Shown: piece by piece, positions 8,994 through 15,953 of the stretch
How the letters are laid out: each line of letters begins with the position of its first letter
How positions within the stretch are numbered: position 1 is the stretch's first letter
Assembly (NCBI RefSeq): GCF_000518985.1
Contig: NZ_JAEQ01000002.1
Coordinates: 395,611-459,610, forward strand
Length of the DNA stretch: 64,000 bases
Direction: 5' to 3'
Origin: Chelativorans sp. J32
Lineage (GTDB): Bacteria > Pseudomonadota > Alphaproteobacteria > Rhizobiales > Rhizobiaceae
Position numbers and translations under genes: made by a program
Notes under the pieces: model-generated
What the model saw: only the letters and a program-made list of their open reading frames with translations
Databases searched by the model: none
Told to the model about the DNA's origin: nothing

Positions 8994-9812
8994 ATGACGG
9001 CTAGACAAGCGGTCCGCTCGAAAGCGCCGCAGCAGATCGATCCGATTTGGTCCGAGATTCGTGCCGAGGCTCAAGCGGCCGTCGAGAATGATCCCCTGCT
9101 TGCCGCGTTTCTTTACTCGACAATCCTCAATCAGCAGACATTGGAAGAAGCCGCGATCCATCGCATCTCGCAGCGGCTGGACCATGCCGATATCGGCGCC
9201 GACCTTCTGCAGCAGACCTTTCTCGCCATGTGGGAGGATCAGCCGGAGTGGAGCGACATCCTGCGTGTCGACATCCAGGCCTACTATGATCGAGACCCGG
9301 CCTGCGATCGCTTCCTTATGCCGATCCTTTATTTCAAGGGTTTTCACGCCATCCAGACGCACCGGCTCGCCCACTGGCTCTGGAAGAAGGGCCGCAGGGA
9401 TTTCGCGCTCTACCTGCAGAGCCGCTCCTCGGCGGTGTTCCAGACGGATATAAATCCCGCAGCCCAGATCGGGCGCGGCATTTTCCTCGATCACGCGACC
9501 GGGCTCGTTGTCGGCGAAACGGCCGTGATTGAGGACGATGTCTCTCTCCTGCAGGACGTGACGCTGGGCGGTACGGGCAAGGAGGGCGGCGACCGGCATC
9601 CGAAGATCCGGCGCGGTGTGCTGATCGGGGCCGGCGCAAAGATCCTCGGCAATATCGAGATCGGCCATTGCGCGAAAGTGGCGGCGGGTTCCGTGGTGGT
9701 AAAGTCGGTTCCGCCGAAAAAGACAGTCGCAGGAGTTCCTGCCCGGGTCATTGGAGAAACCGGCTGTAACGAACCCTCGCGGGCCATGGATCAGCTCCTG
9801 CGCGAGGAATAG
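8994..9812 (+). CDS. cysE: Serine O-acetyltransferase
   Basis: The enzyme makes O-acetylserine from serine and acetyl-CoA, the first step of cysteine synthesis. It has 272 residues. The N-terminal helical SATase domain (about 10-115: PIWSEIRAEAQAAVENDPLLAAFLYSTIL in part) precedes a left-handed beta-helix of hexapeptide repeats. The active-site region is DINPAAQIGRGIFLDHATG, with catalytic His and Asp, then VVGETAVI and DVTLGGTGK. The ATG at 8994 is preferred over a TTG six bases earlier. The C-terminal tail that normally docks into CysK is present, but ends EE rather than Ile. No cysteine synthase gene is in the window. Confidence 0.95.
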   Translation: MTARQAVRSKAPQQIDPIWSEIRAEAQAAVENDPLLAAFLYSTILNQQTLEEAAIHRISQRLDHADIGADLLQQTFLAMWEDQPEWSDILRVDIQAYYDRDPACDRFLMPILYFKGFHAIQTHRLAHWLWKKGRRDFALYLQSRSSAVFQTDINPAAQIGRGIFLDHATGLVVGETAVIEDDVSLLQDVTLGGTGKEGGDRHPKIRRGVLIGAGAKILGNIEIGHCAKVAAGSVVVKSVPPKKTVAGVPARVIGETGCNEPSRAMDQLLREE

Positions 9813-9901
9813 CAGCTTTCTCGGTATAGCCCGGGAGAGGGGTTTACAGCGGCGTTGTGCCCGTGTCAGAAGCGGGCAACATCCCAGAACGGAGAAGTTT
9901 A

Positions 9902-10111
9902 TTGAAGCCGGAAGAGATCAGGAAGCTCGACGCCTATTTCAAGCGCACCTTCCAAAACCCGTCCTTGCAGGTGAAAGCACGTCCGCGCAAGGAGGATTCA
10001 TGCGAACTCTATCTCGGCGACGAGTTCCTCGGCATCATCTTCAAAGATGAGGAAGAGGGAGAGTTGTCCTACAATTTCTCGATGGCTATTCTGGACGTCG
10101 ACCTCGACTAA
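9902..10111 (+). CDS. DUF3126 family protein, probable TTG start
   Basis: This small 69-residue protein of unknown function is conserved in alphaproteobacteria: LKPEEIRKLDAYFKRTF, then LGDEFLGIIFKDEEEGELSYNFSMAILDVDLD. Family members usually begin M-K-P-E-E-I, which here aligns with a TTG at 9902. That TTG is preceded by GGAGAAG at a good distance. A GTG 15 codons upstream (9857) would add an unrelated tail. The protein is acidic at its C-terminus, with no signal peptide or membrane segment. It sits 89 nt after cysE and 53 nt before the carbonic anhydrase gene, probably in one transcript. Confidence 0.8.
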   Translation: MKPEEIRKLDAYFKRTFQNPSLQVKARPRKEDSCELYLGDEFLGIIFKDEEEGELSYNFSMAILDVDLD

Positions 10112-10164
10112 TCTTGGAGATTGAGCGCCATTGGCGCGGTTGCACGAGGTGCGGGAGGAAGCCG

Positions 10165-10710
10165 GTGCCGATCTATTCGCTTGATGGACATGTTCCCCAA
10201 TTTGCGGACCACAGGACGGGCTGGATCGCGCCTGATGCTTCCCTGATCGGCAATCTCATCATTGGTCGCAATGTCGGGATCTGGTTTGGAGCGGTCTTGC
10301 GTGGGGACAATGAACCCATCGAGATCGGTGATGACACGAATGTGCAGGAGCACACGGTCATGCACACCGATATGGATTTCCCGCTGACCATCGGGCGTGG
10401 CTGTACCATCGGGCATCGGGCGACACTGCACGGTTGCACCATCGGCGACCATACGCTCATCGGCATGGGGGCGACGGTGCTTAACGGGGCACGGATCGGC
10501 AGTGAATGCCTTGTCGGGGCCGGCGCCCTCGTCACCGAAGGCAAGGTATTTCCGGATCGCTGCCTCATCGTGGGCGCGCCTGCAAAAGCGGTCCGCGAAC
10601 TTGATGAGAAGACGGTGGCCCGGTTGCATGCGTCAGCCGCGCATTATGTCGAGAACGCCATGCGTTTTCGACACGGCCTCGAGCCTGCACCGCCTCTCGG
10701 CGCCCTCTAA
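10165..10710 (+). CDS. Gamma-carbonic anhydrase family protein
   Basis: The protein has 181 residues of left-handed beta-helix (hexapeptide repeats such as IGNLIIG, IGRGCTIG, IGDHTLIGMGATV). It has the gamma-class features VGIWFGAVLRGD, NVQEHTVMHTD and IGHRATLHGCTIG, which supply the His metal ligands. Related proteins (YrdA, PaaY, CaiE type) bind zinc or iron. Not all have proven anhydrase activity. The start is GTG at 10165, with GGGAGGAA just upstream; upstream in-frame codons are not conserved. A strong hairpin follows at 10732, marking the end of the unit. Confidence 0.85.
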   Translation: MPIYSLDGHVPQFADHRTGWIAPDASLIGNLIIGRNVGIWFGAVLRGDNEPIEIGDDTNVQEHTVMHTDMDFPLTIGRGCTIGHRATLHGCTIGDHTLIGMGATVLNGARIGSECLVGAGALVTEGKVFPDRCLIVGAPAKAVRELDEKTVARLHASAAHYVENAMRFRHGLEPAPPLGAL

Positions 10711-10731
10711 AGATACCCTCTAAAACTTCAC

Positions 10732-10763
10732 ACGAAGCGGCAGCCGTTCGGCTGCCGCTTCGT
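10732..10763 (+). terminator. Hairpin terminator after the carbonic anhydrase gene
   Basis: A perfect 14-bp stem, ACGAAGCGGCAGCC / GGCTGCCGCTTCGT, closes a GTTC loop 22 nt after the stop codon. There is only a weak T-run after it (CTGTTC). Confidence 0.65.
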
Positions 10764-10789
10764 CTGTTCGGGCCCTTTGCCGTCCTGCC

Positions 10790-10828
10790 AAAAAAGCGGA
10801 GCCGGCCCCAGGGGAGGGGGCCGGCTCC
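10790..10828 (-). terminator. Intrinsic terminator of the transglutaminase-like gene
   Basis: On the minus strand a 12-bp GC-rich stem, GGAGCCGGCCCC / GGGGCCGGCTCC, with a 7-nt loop is followed by GC and then six Ts (10795 to 10790). It lies 56 nt after the stop of the minus-strand peptidase gene, and is a textbook Rho-independent terminator. Confidence 0.8.
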
Positions 10829-10829
10829 T

Positions 10830-10872
10830 AACCCGGTCGATGGGGACGGGGAGGTGGGGACTCGACCGGGTT
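10830..10872. repeat. Inverted repeat with a G-rich loop
   Basis: AACCCGGTCGA (10830-10840) is matched by TCGACCGGGTT (10862-10872). The 21-nt loop on the plus strand holds three runs of four Gs. It sits in the 3' untranslated region of the minus-strand peptidase gene, next to its terminator. Confidence 0.5.
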
Positions 10873-10883
10873 TCCCGGAAACT

Positions 10884-11498
10884 TCAGCGATTGGGGGAGA
10901 TGCTGCCCACCGCGGTTGCGCGGCCATCCGAGATCGATACCCAGCGAGAGGCATCGCGCGCCGACTGGCGCTTCAGGAACTGGTATTCGGTCTCAGACCA
11001 GGACAGGATGCGCGGCTCCATATTGTCGAGAATGAAGTCGCCCATGCTGGTGTTGACCGTAAGGACGGCGTGGCCATCGCCATTGGGCTGACGAACGACG
11101 GTGATGAGCAGATTTGCCGCCGGCACTCCGGCCTTCATCAATAGCCGGCGCTTCTCGAGCACGTAATCCTCGCAGTCGCCGTAGATGTCGGGATAAGACC
11201 AGAATTCTTCGACACCCCAGATCTCAGCATCGGTGCTGGGCATCACCGAGGTGTTCACGGTGTCGTTCACCTCGACCAGCAGCGCCCAAAGATCGCGGGT
11301 CAGTTCCACCGGCCCTGTGCTGGCGCTCTTGAGGTTGCACTCCGCCGGCTCACGGCGACAGAATTCGAAATGTCCGATGGGCTGGGAGGTAGCCCCCCCC
11401 GTGGGCATGAAGTCTGCGGCCGAATGAGCTTCTGCCGTTAATGATGCAAGCAAAATCGCAAGCGCCGCGAAAAGCGGCATTCCCTTCTTCAATTGCAT
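10884..11498 (-). CDS. Bacterial transglutaminase-like cysteine peptidase
   Basis: The protein has 204 residues. It starts with a signal peptide (MQLKKGMPLFAALAILLASLTAEAHS in part), so it should be periplasmic. The mature domain matches the BTLCP (DUF920) family: catalytic Cys in YGDCEDYVLEKR, His in GDGHAVLTV and Asp in FILDNM. Such proteins are common, often in several copies, in rhizobia; in other bacteria relatives (LapG) cut surface adhesins. No adhesin or LapD partner is seen here, so the target is unknown. The ATG at 11498 follows GGGGAGA. An 8-bp G run (C run at 11393-11400 on the plus strand) codes for GG just after the signal peptide and could be slippery. Confidence 0.85.
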   Translation of the reverse strand: MQLKKGMPLFAALAILLASLTAEAHSAADFMPTGGATSQPIGHFEFCRREPAECNLKSASTGPVELTRDLWALLVEVNDTVNTSVMPSTDAEIWGVEEFWSYPDIYGDCEDYVLEKRRLLMKAGVPAANLLITVVRQPNGDGHAVLTVNTSMGDFILDNMEPRILSWSETEYQFLKRQSARDASRWVSISDGRATAVGSISPNR

Positions 11499-11637
11499 TC
11501 TTCGTCTCCCCGTCATTGGGAGACACAATGGCAGGCTCGAATTGATGTCGCGCAAAAAGAAGCAGTAGAAATAAGACTAATGTTTAAACTACTTTGAAAC
11601 GTCTATGTATAAATAAGTTAACGTCAGAGATAGGGAT

Positions 11638-11661
11638 GATTAAGGATAACATTCCTTAATC
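11638..11661. repeat. Inverted repeat between the PilZ and peptidase genes
   Basis: GATTAAGGA and TCCTTAATC form a perfect 9-bp inverted repeat around TAACAT. It lies 140 bp before the start of the minus-strand peptidase gene, in an AT-rich stretch (about 11570-11660). No T-run follows, so it looks more like an operator than a terminator. Confidence 0.45.
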
Positions 11662-11759
11662 TGAGTGGGATTCGCGCAGGCTTATGGGAGTGCCGAGGGG
11701 AAAGTCGCCCCCCGGGCCGAGATCATGCGTACAGCTTGAGGGTGTGGAAGGTGGCAGTT

Positions 11760-12362
11760 CTACTCGAAATTGGCGAGAAGCGCCGTTAGGTCCTGGATCA
11801 TAAAAAATTCCAGGGCGAAGCCATGTTCGAAGTGGCGTACCACGATGCCCCGCAGATTTGCCAGAAAGATCGTCGAGCCGATGGGCGGTTTCACGGCAGT
11901 CTCCACCGCGGCACCGGAAACCGAAAGATCGACGATACGGCATGGATGCTCATGCCCGTCGGGGGAGCGGACTGTGCTCATCGGGTTCGCCGGAGTCACC
12001 CGCTCGTAACGACGCTCCTCCGGTAGATCCAGTTCATGCCGGTTCGCGAGCCACGTCAATTGGGACGCAAGCTTGTCGCGCTTCCTTTGCGAGGCTTTGA
12101 TCGTCATCGCAAACCCGTCCGCGAACACGCGCGTAATGCGGCCTTCGATCCGACCAATATGCTCGAGATAGACGACGACCCGCTCACCCATTCGGCCGAT
12201 ACGTTCTGCCTTCAGCGCGACATCGCCCGGCGATATGTCTATCACCTGGCAGGAATGCTCGGAGCGATCCTGGAGCATGTAGCGGCCAGATAGGATGATC
12301 TTTACGCGCTGAAAACTGCGCCTTTCGGGATGCGAGGCTATCTGGCTTGTTGCAACGACCAT
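11760..12362 (-). CDS. Tandem PilZ-domain protein
   Basis: The protein has 200 residues with two PilZ-like domains. Domain 1 (about residues 14-100) has the RxxxR box as RSFQR, but the second motif reads DISPGD, lacking the final Gly of DxSxxG. Domain 2 (about 115-195) has RRYER and an intact DLSVSG. PilZ domains bind cyclic di-GMP, so domain 2 is the likely sensor and domain 1 may be structural. The protein has no signal or membrane segment. The ATG at 12362 is chosen over an upstream start because the conserved part starts soon after. Its downstream gene is the peptidase, 261 nt away. Targets are unknown. Confidence 0.85.
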   Translation of the reverse strand: MVVATSQIASHPERRSFQRVKIILSGRYMLQDRSEHSCQVIDISPGDVALKAERIGRMGERVVVYLEHIGRIEGRITRVFADGFAMTIKASQRKRDKLASQLTWLANRHELDLPEERRYERVTPANPMSTVRSPDGHEHPCRIVDLSVSGAAVETAVKPPIGSTIFLANLRGIVVRHFEHGFALEFFMIQDLTALLANFE

Positions 12363-12551
12363 GGTCACCCACTGTGCCGGTAACCGAGCGGCCGGCAAAC
12401 GGCTTCATTTTAGGACAGATGGTTAAGATAGCGTGTAGCTCCTGTGCTAGGCCGAAAGCGAGCTTGCCTTGTGCATATGCGCACGCTGCTGCCATAGATC
12501 CGGCAAGCTCCTTTGGCACTCCGCCTGATTTGAGCATTCCGGATGGGCATC

Positions 12552-13133
12552 ATGAATAAGAACGCTTCCGAAGCGGGCGGTTCGGCCCGCACGATGAGGC
12601 GTATCCTCATCATTGGCGGACCAGGGTCGGGCAAATCAACCCTTGCCCGCAATACTGGCGATATCCTCGGCCTTCCCGTATTTCATTTCGATCATATACA
12701 TTGGAAGCCGGGGTGGACGCCGCGCCCGGATGAGGAAAAGCTTCCGTTGATCGAACAGATCATCGCAGGTGACGCTTGGGTGCTGGAAGGCAATCACTCA
12801 CGCTCCTTCGAGATGCGGGCGGCGCGCGCCGACACTCTGATTTTCCTGGATATGCCGCGCTGGTTGCGGATGAGCCGAATCATCCGCCGCTGGATTCAAC
12901 ATCGCGGTACGACGCGGCCCGACCTGCCGGAAAATTGCCGGGAGCGGCTTGCGCCTGAATTCCTGCGCTACAGCTGGAACTGGAATCGCGTGACGCGGCC
13001 CCGCGCGGTCCGTCTCGCGGAGGAGAGCCGAGAGCTGCTCGACGTCCATATCCTTCGCTCGCCTGCCGATGTCCGGCGTTTCGAAACGTTCTTGCGAAAT
13101 AAGAAACAGGAAGCGGGTTCAAGCGCCGTCTAG
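12552..13133 (+). CDS. P-loop NTPase (FlaR/topology-modulation-like kinase)
   Basis: The protein has about 193 residues. It has a Walker A motif, GGPGSGKST, close to the N-terminus after RRILII. HFDHIHWKPGW and VLEGNHSRSFEMR follow, then ADTLIFLDMPRW. This pattern is that of the adenylate-kinase-like proteins annotated as 'DNA topology modulation protein FlaR'. The true substrate is not established in the family. The start is uncertain: ATGs at 12543, 12552 and 12594 are in frame, and I chose 12552 because GGATGGG precedes it. The stop overlaps the stop of the convergent PAS gene by four bases. Confidence 0.75.
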   Translation: MNKNASEAGGSARTMRRILIIGGPGSGKSTLARNTGDILGLPVFHFDHIHWKPGWTPRPDEEKLPLIEQIIAGDAWVLEGNHSRSFEMRAARADTLIFLDMPRWLRMSRIIRRWIQHRGTTRPDLPENCRERLAPEFLRYSWNWNRVTRPRAVRLAEESRELLDVHILRSPADVRRFETFLRNKKQEAGSSAV

Positions 13134-13762
13134 CTGCGGCGGCCGCCTTCGAATACCAGCAGGTGGCGAATACGGCGCACGTTGCTGCCGAAAGCTTCCA
13201 CCAGGGCCTGGCCATCCGGAAGAAGGGGAGGAACGGAGACCGTCTTGCGGTTTGAAAGCAACAGCGGCTCGCGATCCGGATCGATGAGCCGGAAGCTTTC
13301 CAGTCGGTTTTCACAGACCGGGTCCGCGCCGAGCCAAAAAGGCTTGTGGACCGGCTGGAGCGTGCCCAGGACGCGGGTGTGATCGTCATCACTTCCAAGT
13401 GGAAGAAGCAGGAGTTCGAAGCCATTCAGTCGGCCGTCCCCGGTCGCACCTTCGAACGTGATATAGAGGGCGGATTTATCGGCCAGAAAGCGCCGCATGA
13501 TACGCGTGACCGCCTGCTGGTCACCGCCGGTCCATAATGATGTGAAGGCCGTTCCCCTCAACTCCTTGCCGTAGATTGCGCAGATGCGGGTGCCGGCAAG
13601 GCGGAAGAGGATCGCCCCACGCGCATTGCGTTCCAGAATGAAAGTGTCCGGCAGGAGCGACTTGATCTCGCTGGGAGCGATCTCCGTTCGTAGCGGCGCG
13701 GGCCGACCTGCACGCAACCGATTCCAATATTGGAACAAAGCGATCGATCCATCCTGAAACAT
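13130..13762 (-). CDS. PAS_5-type PAS domain protein
   Basis: The protein has 210 residues of the PAS_5 family, common in rhizobia. It opens MFQDGSIALFQYWNRLR and then GRPAPLRTEIAPSEIKSLLPDTFIL. The PAS core follows with FRLAGTRICAIYGKELRG. No output domain is fused, so it may sense a ligand and act through a partner, or be a stand-alone regulator. The C-terminus is basic (NVRRIRHLLVFEGGRRS). I chose the ATG at 13762, aligned with the usual family start and preceded by GGGACGG; an in-frame ATG at 13843 would add 27 unrelated residues. Confidence 0.78.
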   Translation of the reverse strand: MFQDGSIALFQYWNRLRAGRPAPLRTEIAPSEIKSLLPDTFILERNARGAILFRLAGTRICAIYGKELRGTAFTSLWTGGDQQAVTRIMRRFLADKSALYITFEGATGDGRLNGFELLLLPLGSDDDHTRVLGTLQPVHKPFWLGADPVCENRLESFRLIDPDREPLLLSNRKTVSVPPLLPDGQALVEAFGSNVRRIRHLLVFEGGRRS

Positions 13763-13994
13763 TTTTGAGCCGTCCCGTTTTGAGATTTCTTTTGTCCCAG
13801 AGGTGAACAGAAGCGAGCCCCCACACCCCTCAATGCAGAACAAGCAGGTTGCGTGCCAGCCCCGGGAAAGGTTCTTAACGGGAGGGGTTCATTATGGTTG
13901 ACGGTTCCTTACTCGTTTGATTCAAAACCGCTTTTCCTGGAAGGGCTTTCCCTCAGGCCGGAATCGCAACCGAAGTAACGCTTTCTTTGGCGGC

Positions 13995-14083
13995 TCTGGC
14001 ATGCCCCTTGCACCTCAGGAAATTGGGGACAGGGGACTCGACCGGGAGCCGTCCAGCGGAGACGCTGGGCGGCTTCTGTTTTT
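13995..14083 (+). ncRNA. Candidate small RNA with intrinsic terminator
   Basis: The 366-nt gap between the PAS and rhomboid genes holds a compact structured stretch. CCCCT (14004-14008) can pair with AGGGG (14031-14035), and inside it CCTCA (14013-14017) with TGGGG (14024-14028) around a GGAAAT loop. The single-stranded CTCGACC follows, then a strong terminator hairpin at 14045-14076 and TGTTTTT. About 80 nt would be transcribed. Size, hairpin order and isolated position resemble the MmgR (alpha-r8, 'suhB' motif) RNAs of rhizobia, but I cannot confirm this without a covariance search. A possible upstream -35 (TTGACG at 13898) has a poor -10. The 5' end is a guess, and the rest of the gap shows no gene. 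Confidence 0.5.
14045..14083 (+). terminator. Intrinsic terminator ending the candidate sRNA
   Basis: A 14-bp stem, GGAGCCGTCCAGCG / CGCTGGGCGGCTTC, has two G-T pairs and a GAGA loop. It is followed at once by TGTTTTT. No coding gene ends upstream on the plus strand within 900 nt, which is why I propose an RNA gene. Confidence 0.75.
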
Positions 14084-14128
14084 CCGCTATGTCTGGTAGG
14101 CACACCGAAACAGCCGACCATTCAGGAC

Positions 14129-14860
14129 ATGAACGAGATCATCACCGAAGAGCAGCCGGAAACCAGGGAAGAAGGACCGCGGCGCGAGCCGATCTTCAAT
14201 CTGGCGGGCGTTGTGGTCGCCATTATCCTCCTTTGCACCGGTATTCACGCTCTGCGGGTATATGTGCTCGCGCCCGAGGCGGACGACCGGCTCATCCTGC
14301 ACTTCGCTTTCCTGCCCCTGCGGTATAATGGCGACTACCCCATCGACATCTTCGCCCTGATCAGCCCTCTGACCTATTCGTTTTTGCACGGCAGTTTCGC
14401 GCATCTCGCGGTGAATATGATCGCGCTCGCCGCTTTCGGCTCGCCGCTGGCAAACCGCATAGGCGCGGCTCGGTTCTTGCTGTTCTGGGTTGCCGCGACG
14501 CTGGCTGCCGCACTTCTTCATTTCTGCTTCTATCCAAACGATGCATCACCGCTGGTCGGTGCATCCGGCGCCATTTCGGGGATGTGGGGGGCAGCCGCCA
14601 GGTTCGATTTCCGGGTCGACCGGAGGGCACGAAAGCCCGGCTTCTTCGGGCCGGTTCTGCCGCTATCGGCGGTCTTCCGGTCGCGCATGGCCCTTGTTTT
14701 CATCACAGCCTGGTTCATCACCAATATCGCGGTCGGTGTGACGTCCGGAAGTAACGGAGAGCCGCAGATTGCCTGGATCGCCCATATCGGCGGCTTTCTG
14801 TTCGGCCTGCTGGCGATCCGCTTCTTTGACCGGCACCCGCCGAAGGAGCAGGCGGCTTAA
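14129..14860 (+). CDS. Rhomboid family intramembrane serine protease
   Basis: The protein has 243 residues with about six membrane segments. The first is near residues 25-48 (AGVVVAIILLCTGIHAL). The family signs are SFLHGSFAHLAVNM in the loop and TM2, GASGAISGMWGA with the nucleophile Ser (about residue 149), and IAWIAHIGGFLFG with the catalytic His. It should cleave membrane-anchored proteins within the inner membrane. Rhizobial genomes usually carry one such gene beside a CBS protein. The substrate is unknown. It starts 46 nt after the candidate sRNA terminator. Confidence 0.88.
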   Translation: MNEIITEEQPETREEGPRREPIFNLAGVVVAIILLCTGIHALRVYVLAPEADDRLILHFAFLPLRYNGDYPIDIFALISPLTYSFLHGSFAHLAVNMIALAAFGSPLANRIGAARFLLFWVAATLAAALLHFCFYPNDASPLVGASGAISGMWGAAARFDFRVDRRARKPGFFGPVLPLSAVFRSRMALVFITAWFITNIAVGVTSGSNGEPQIAWIAHIGGFLFGLLAIRFFDRHPPKEQAA

Positions 14861-14947
14861 AGCGCGTCGGCTTGCAAAGGAGGAACATCGGGGGCAACAT
14901 TCGATCTGAGGGAGGTTCATGGATCTATTGAGCGAGGAGGAGATCAC

Positions 14948-15379
14948 GTGACGGTCAAGGCTATACTCGATGCGAAGGGACGCGATGTTGTGAGCATCGC
15001 GTCGGAACGGACATTAAGGGAGGCGGCGGAGCTTCTTGCGGAACGGCGGATCGGCGCCGTGGTGGTGTTGGATGGGAGCGGCCGGATCGGGGGCATTCTT
15101 TCCGAACGTGACATCGTCCGCGCAGTTGCCAGAGATGGAGCGTCCGCTCTTGATATGGCCGTTTCCGTGGCGATGACGGCGAAGGTGAGGACCTGCCGCG
15201 AGAGCCATACGGTCAATGAAGTCATGCAGATCATGACGCAAGGCCGCTTCCGCCACTTGCCCGTGGAGGAGGGTGGAAGCCTCGTTGGCATCGTCTCGAT
15301 TGGCGACGTGGTGAAACGGCGCATCGAGGATGTGGAGCGCGAGGCGGAAGAGATCCGGACCTATATTGCGACAGCGTGA
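14948..15379 (+). CDS. CBS domain pair protein
   Basis: The protein has 143 residues and consists of two CBS motifs. CBS1 spans about 8-60 (VVSIASERTLREAAELLAE, then RIGAVVVLDGSGRIGGILSERDIVR). CBS2 spans about 75-128 (VRTCRESHTVNEVMQIM, then HLPVEEGGSLVGIVSIGDVVK). Stand-alone CBS pairs bind adenine nucleotides or similar ligands and regulate partner proteins. The start is GTG at 14948, after GAGGAGGAG. It lies 87 nt after rhomboid on the same strand. The end is marked by the hairpin at 15383. Confidence 0.88.
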   Translation: MTVKAILDAKGRDVVSIASERTLREAAELLAERRIGAVVVLDGSGRIGGILSERDIVRAVARDGASALDMAVSVAMTAKVRTCRESHTVNEVMQIMTQGRFRHLPVEEGGSLVGIVSIGDVVKRRIEDVEREAEEIRTYIATA

Positions 15380-15382
15380 GGA

Positions 15383-15408
15383 GAGGCTGCCGCAATGCCG
15401 GCAGCCTC
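15383..15408. terminator. Hairpin between convergent CBS and yjhX genes
   Basis: GAGGCTGCCG and CGGCAGCCTC form a perfect 10-bp stem around CAATGC. The stem fills the gap between two convergent genes and could act in both directions. No long T-run is visible. Confidence 0.5.
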
Positions 15409-15415
15409 AGCTTCT

Positions 15416-15673
15416 TCAGCGATTATCGGGTTGCGACCGGACGAGCTCCAGACCGCGCCGCGTGATGCGGTAAGGTCCACCGTTTACCGACGCGATGGCG
15501 CGCTTGCGCTTCACCTTGCGGAAGAGCGCAAGGTCAAGGCCGGGAAAGTGCCACCCGTCGCGGGTAAAACAGGAGAGTTCGATGATGCGGCCGTTCTCGT
15601 CCTTTTCGATCTGAATGCGGCCGCCTTGCGCCAAAATATGAAGGATGCGCTGTTCTGCACGCGAGATGTCCAT
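15416..15673 (-). CDS. YjhX family protein (putative toxin)
   Basis: The protein has 85 residues and aligns over its whole length with the YjhX/UPF0386 family: [56 protein letters not shown]. In E. coli YjhX is reported as a toxin paired with YjhQ, a GNAT-type antitoxin. No GNAT gene is adjacent here; the nearest, at 17446, is separated by gatB and lies on the other strand. It is therefore probably a solitary chromosomal member whose role is unclear. The sequence resembles a small winged-helix fold. Confidence 0.85.
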   Translation of the reverse strand: MDISRAEQRILHILAQGGRIQIEKDENGRIIELSCFTRDGWHFPGLDLALFRKVKRKRAIASVNGGPYRITRRGLELVRSQPDNR

Positions 15674-15953
15674 TTCTGATCCTGGAAAACCTGTGGCGCA
15701 TGCGCGCCATACCTCACTGCCGCATCACCCGCGGGCGTGCGGTGGTTCAGGTCAGCCCTGGCCCGAGGGGCGCAGGGCTTCAGCAGGTCTCCAGTTGGGT
15801 AGACATCAAAACTCCATCTGCGAAATGCGCTCATAGCGCAACTTATGGCATGACGGAAGTCCTTCCGCTTGCCACGCTGCCGCGATTGTTCTAGCGAAGA
15901 CCGCAGTTGCGAAAATCGCAATTTCCCTTTCTGCAATTCGACAACACGGCACC

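Noticed and set aside
7554..9668. A 704-codon minus-strand open frame spanning the hydrolase, hydroxylase and cysE genes
   Set aside because: It crosses three good plus-strand genes and their gaps, and shows no domain.
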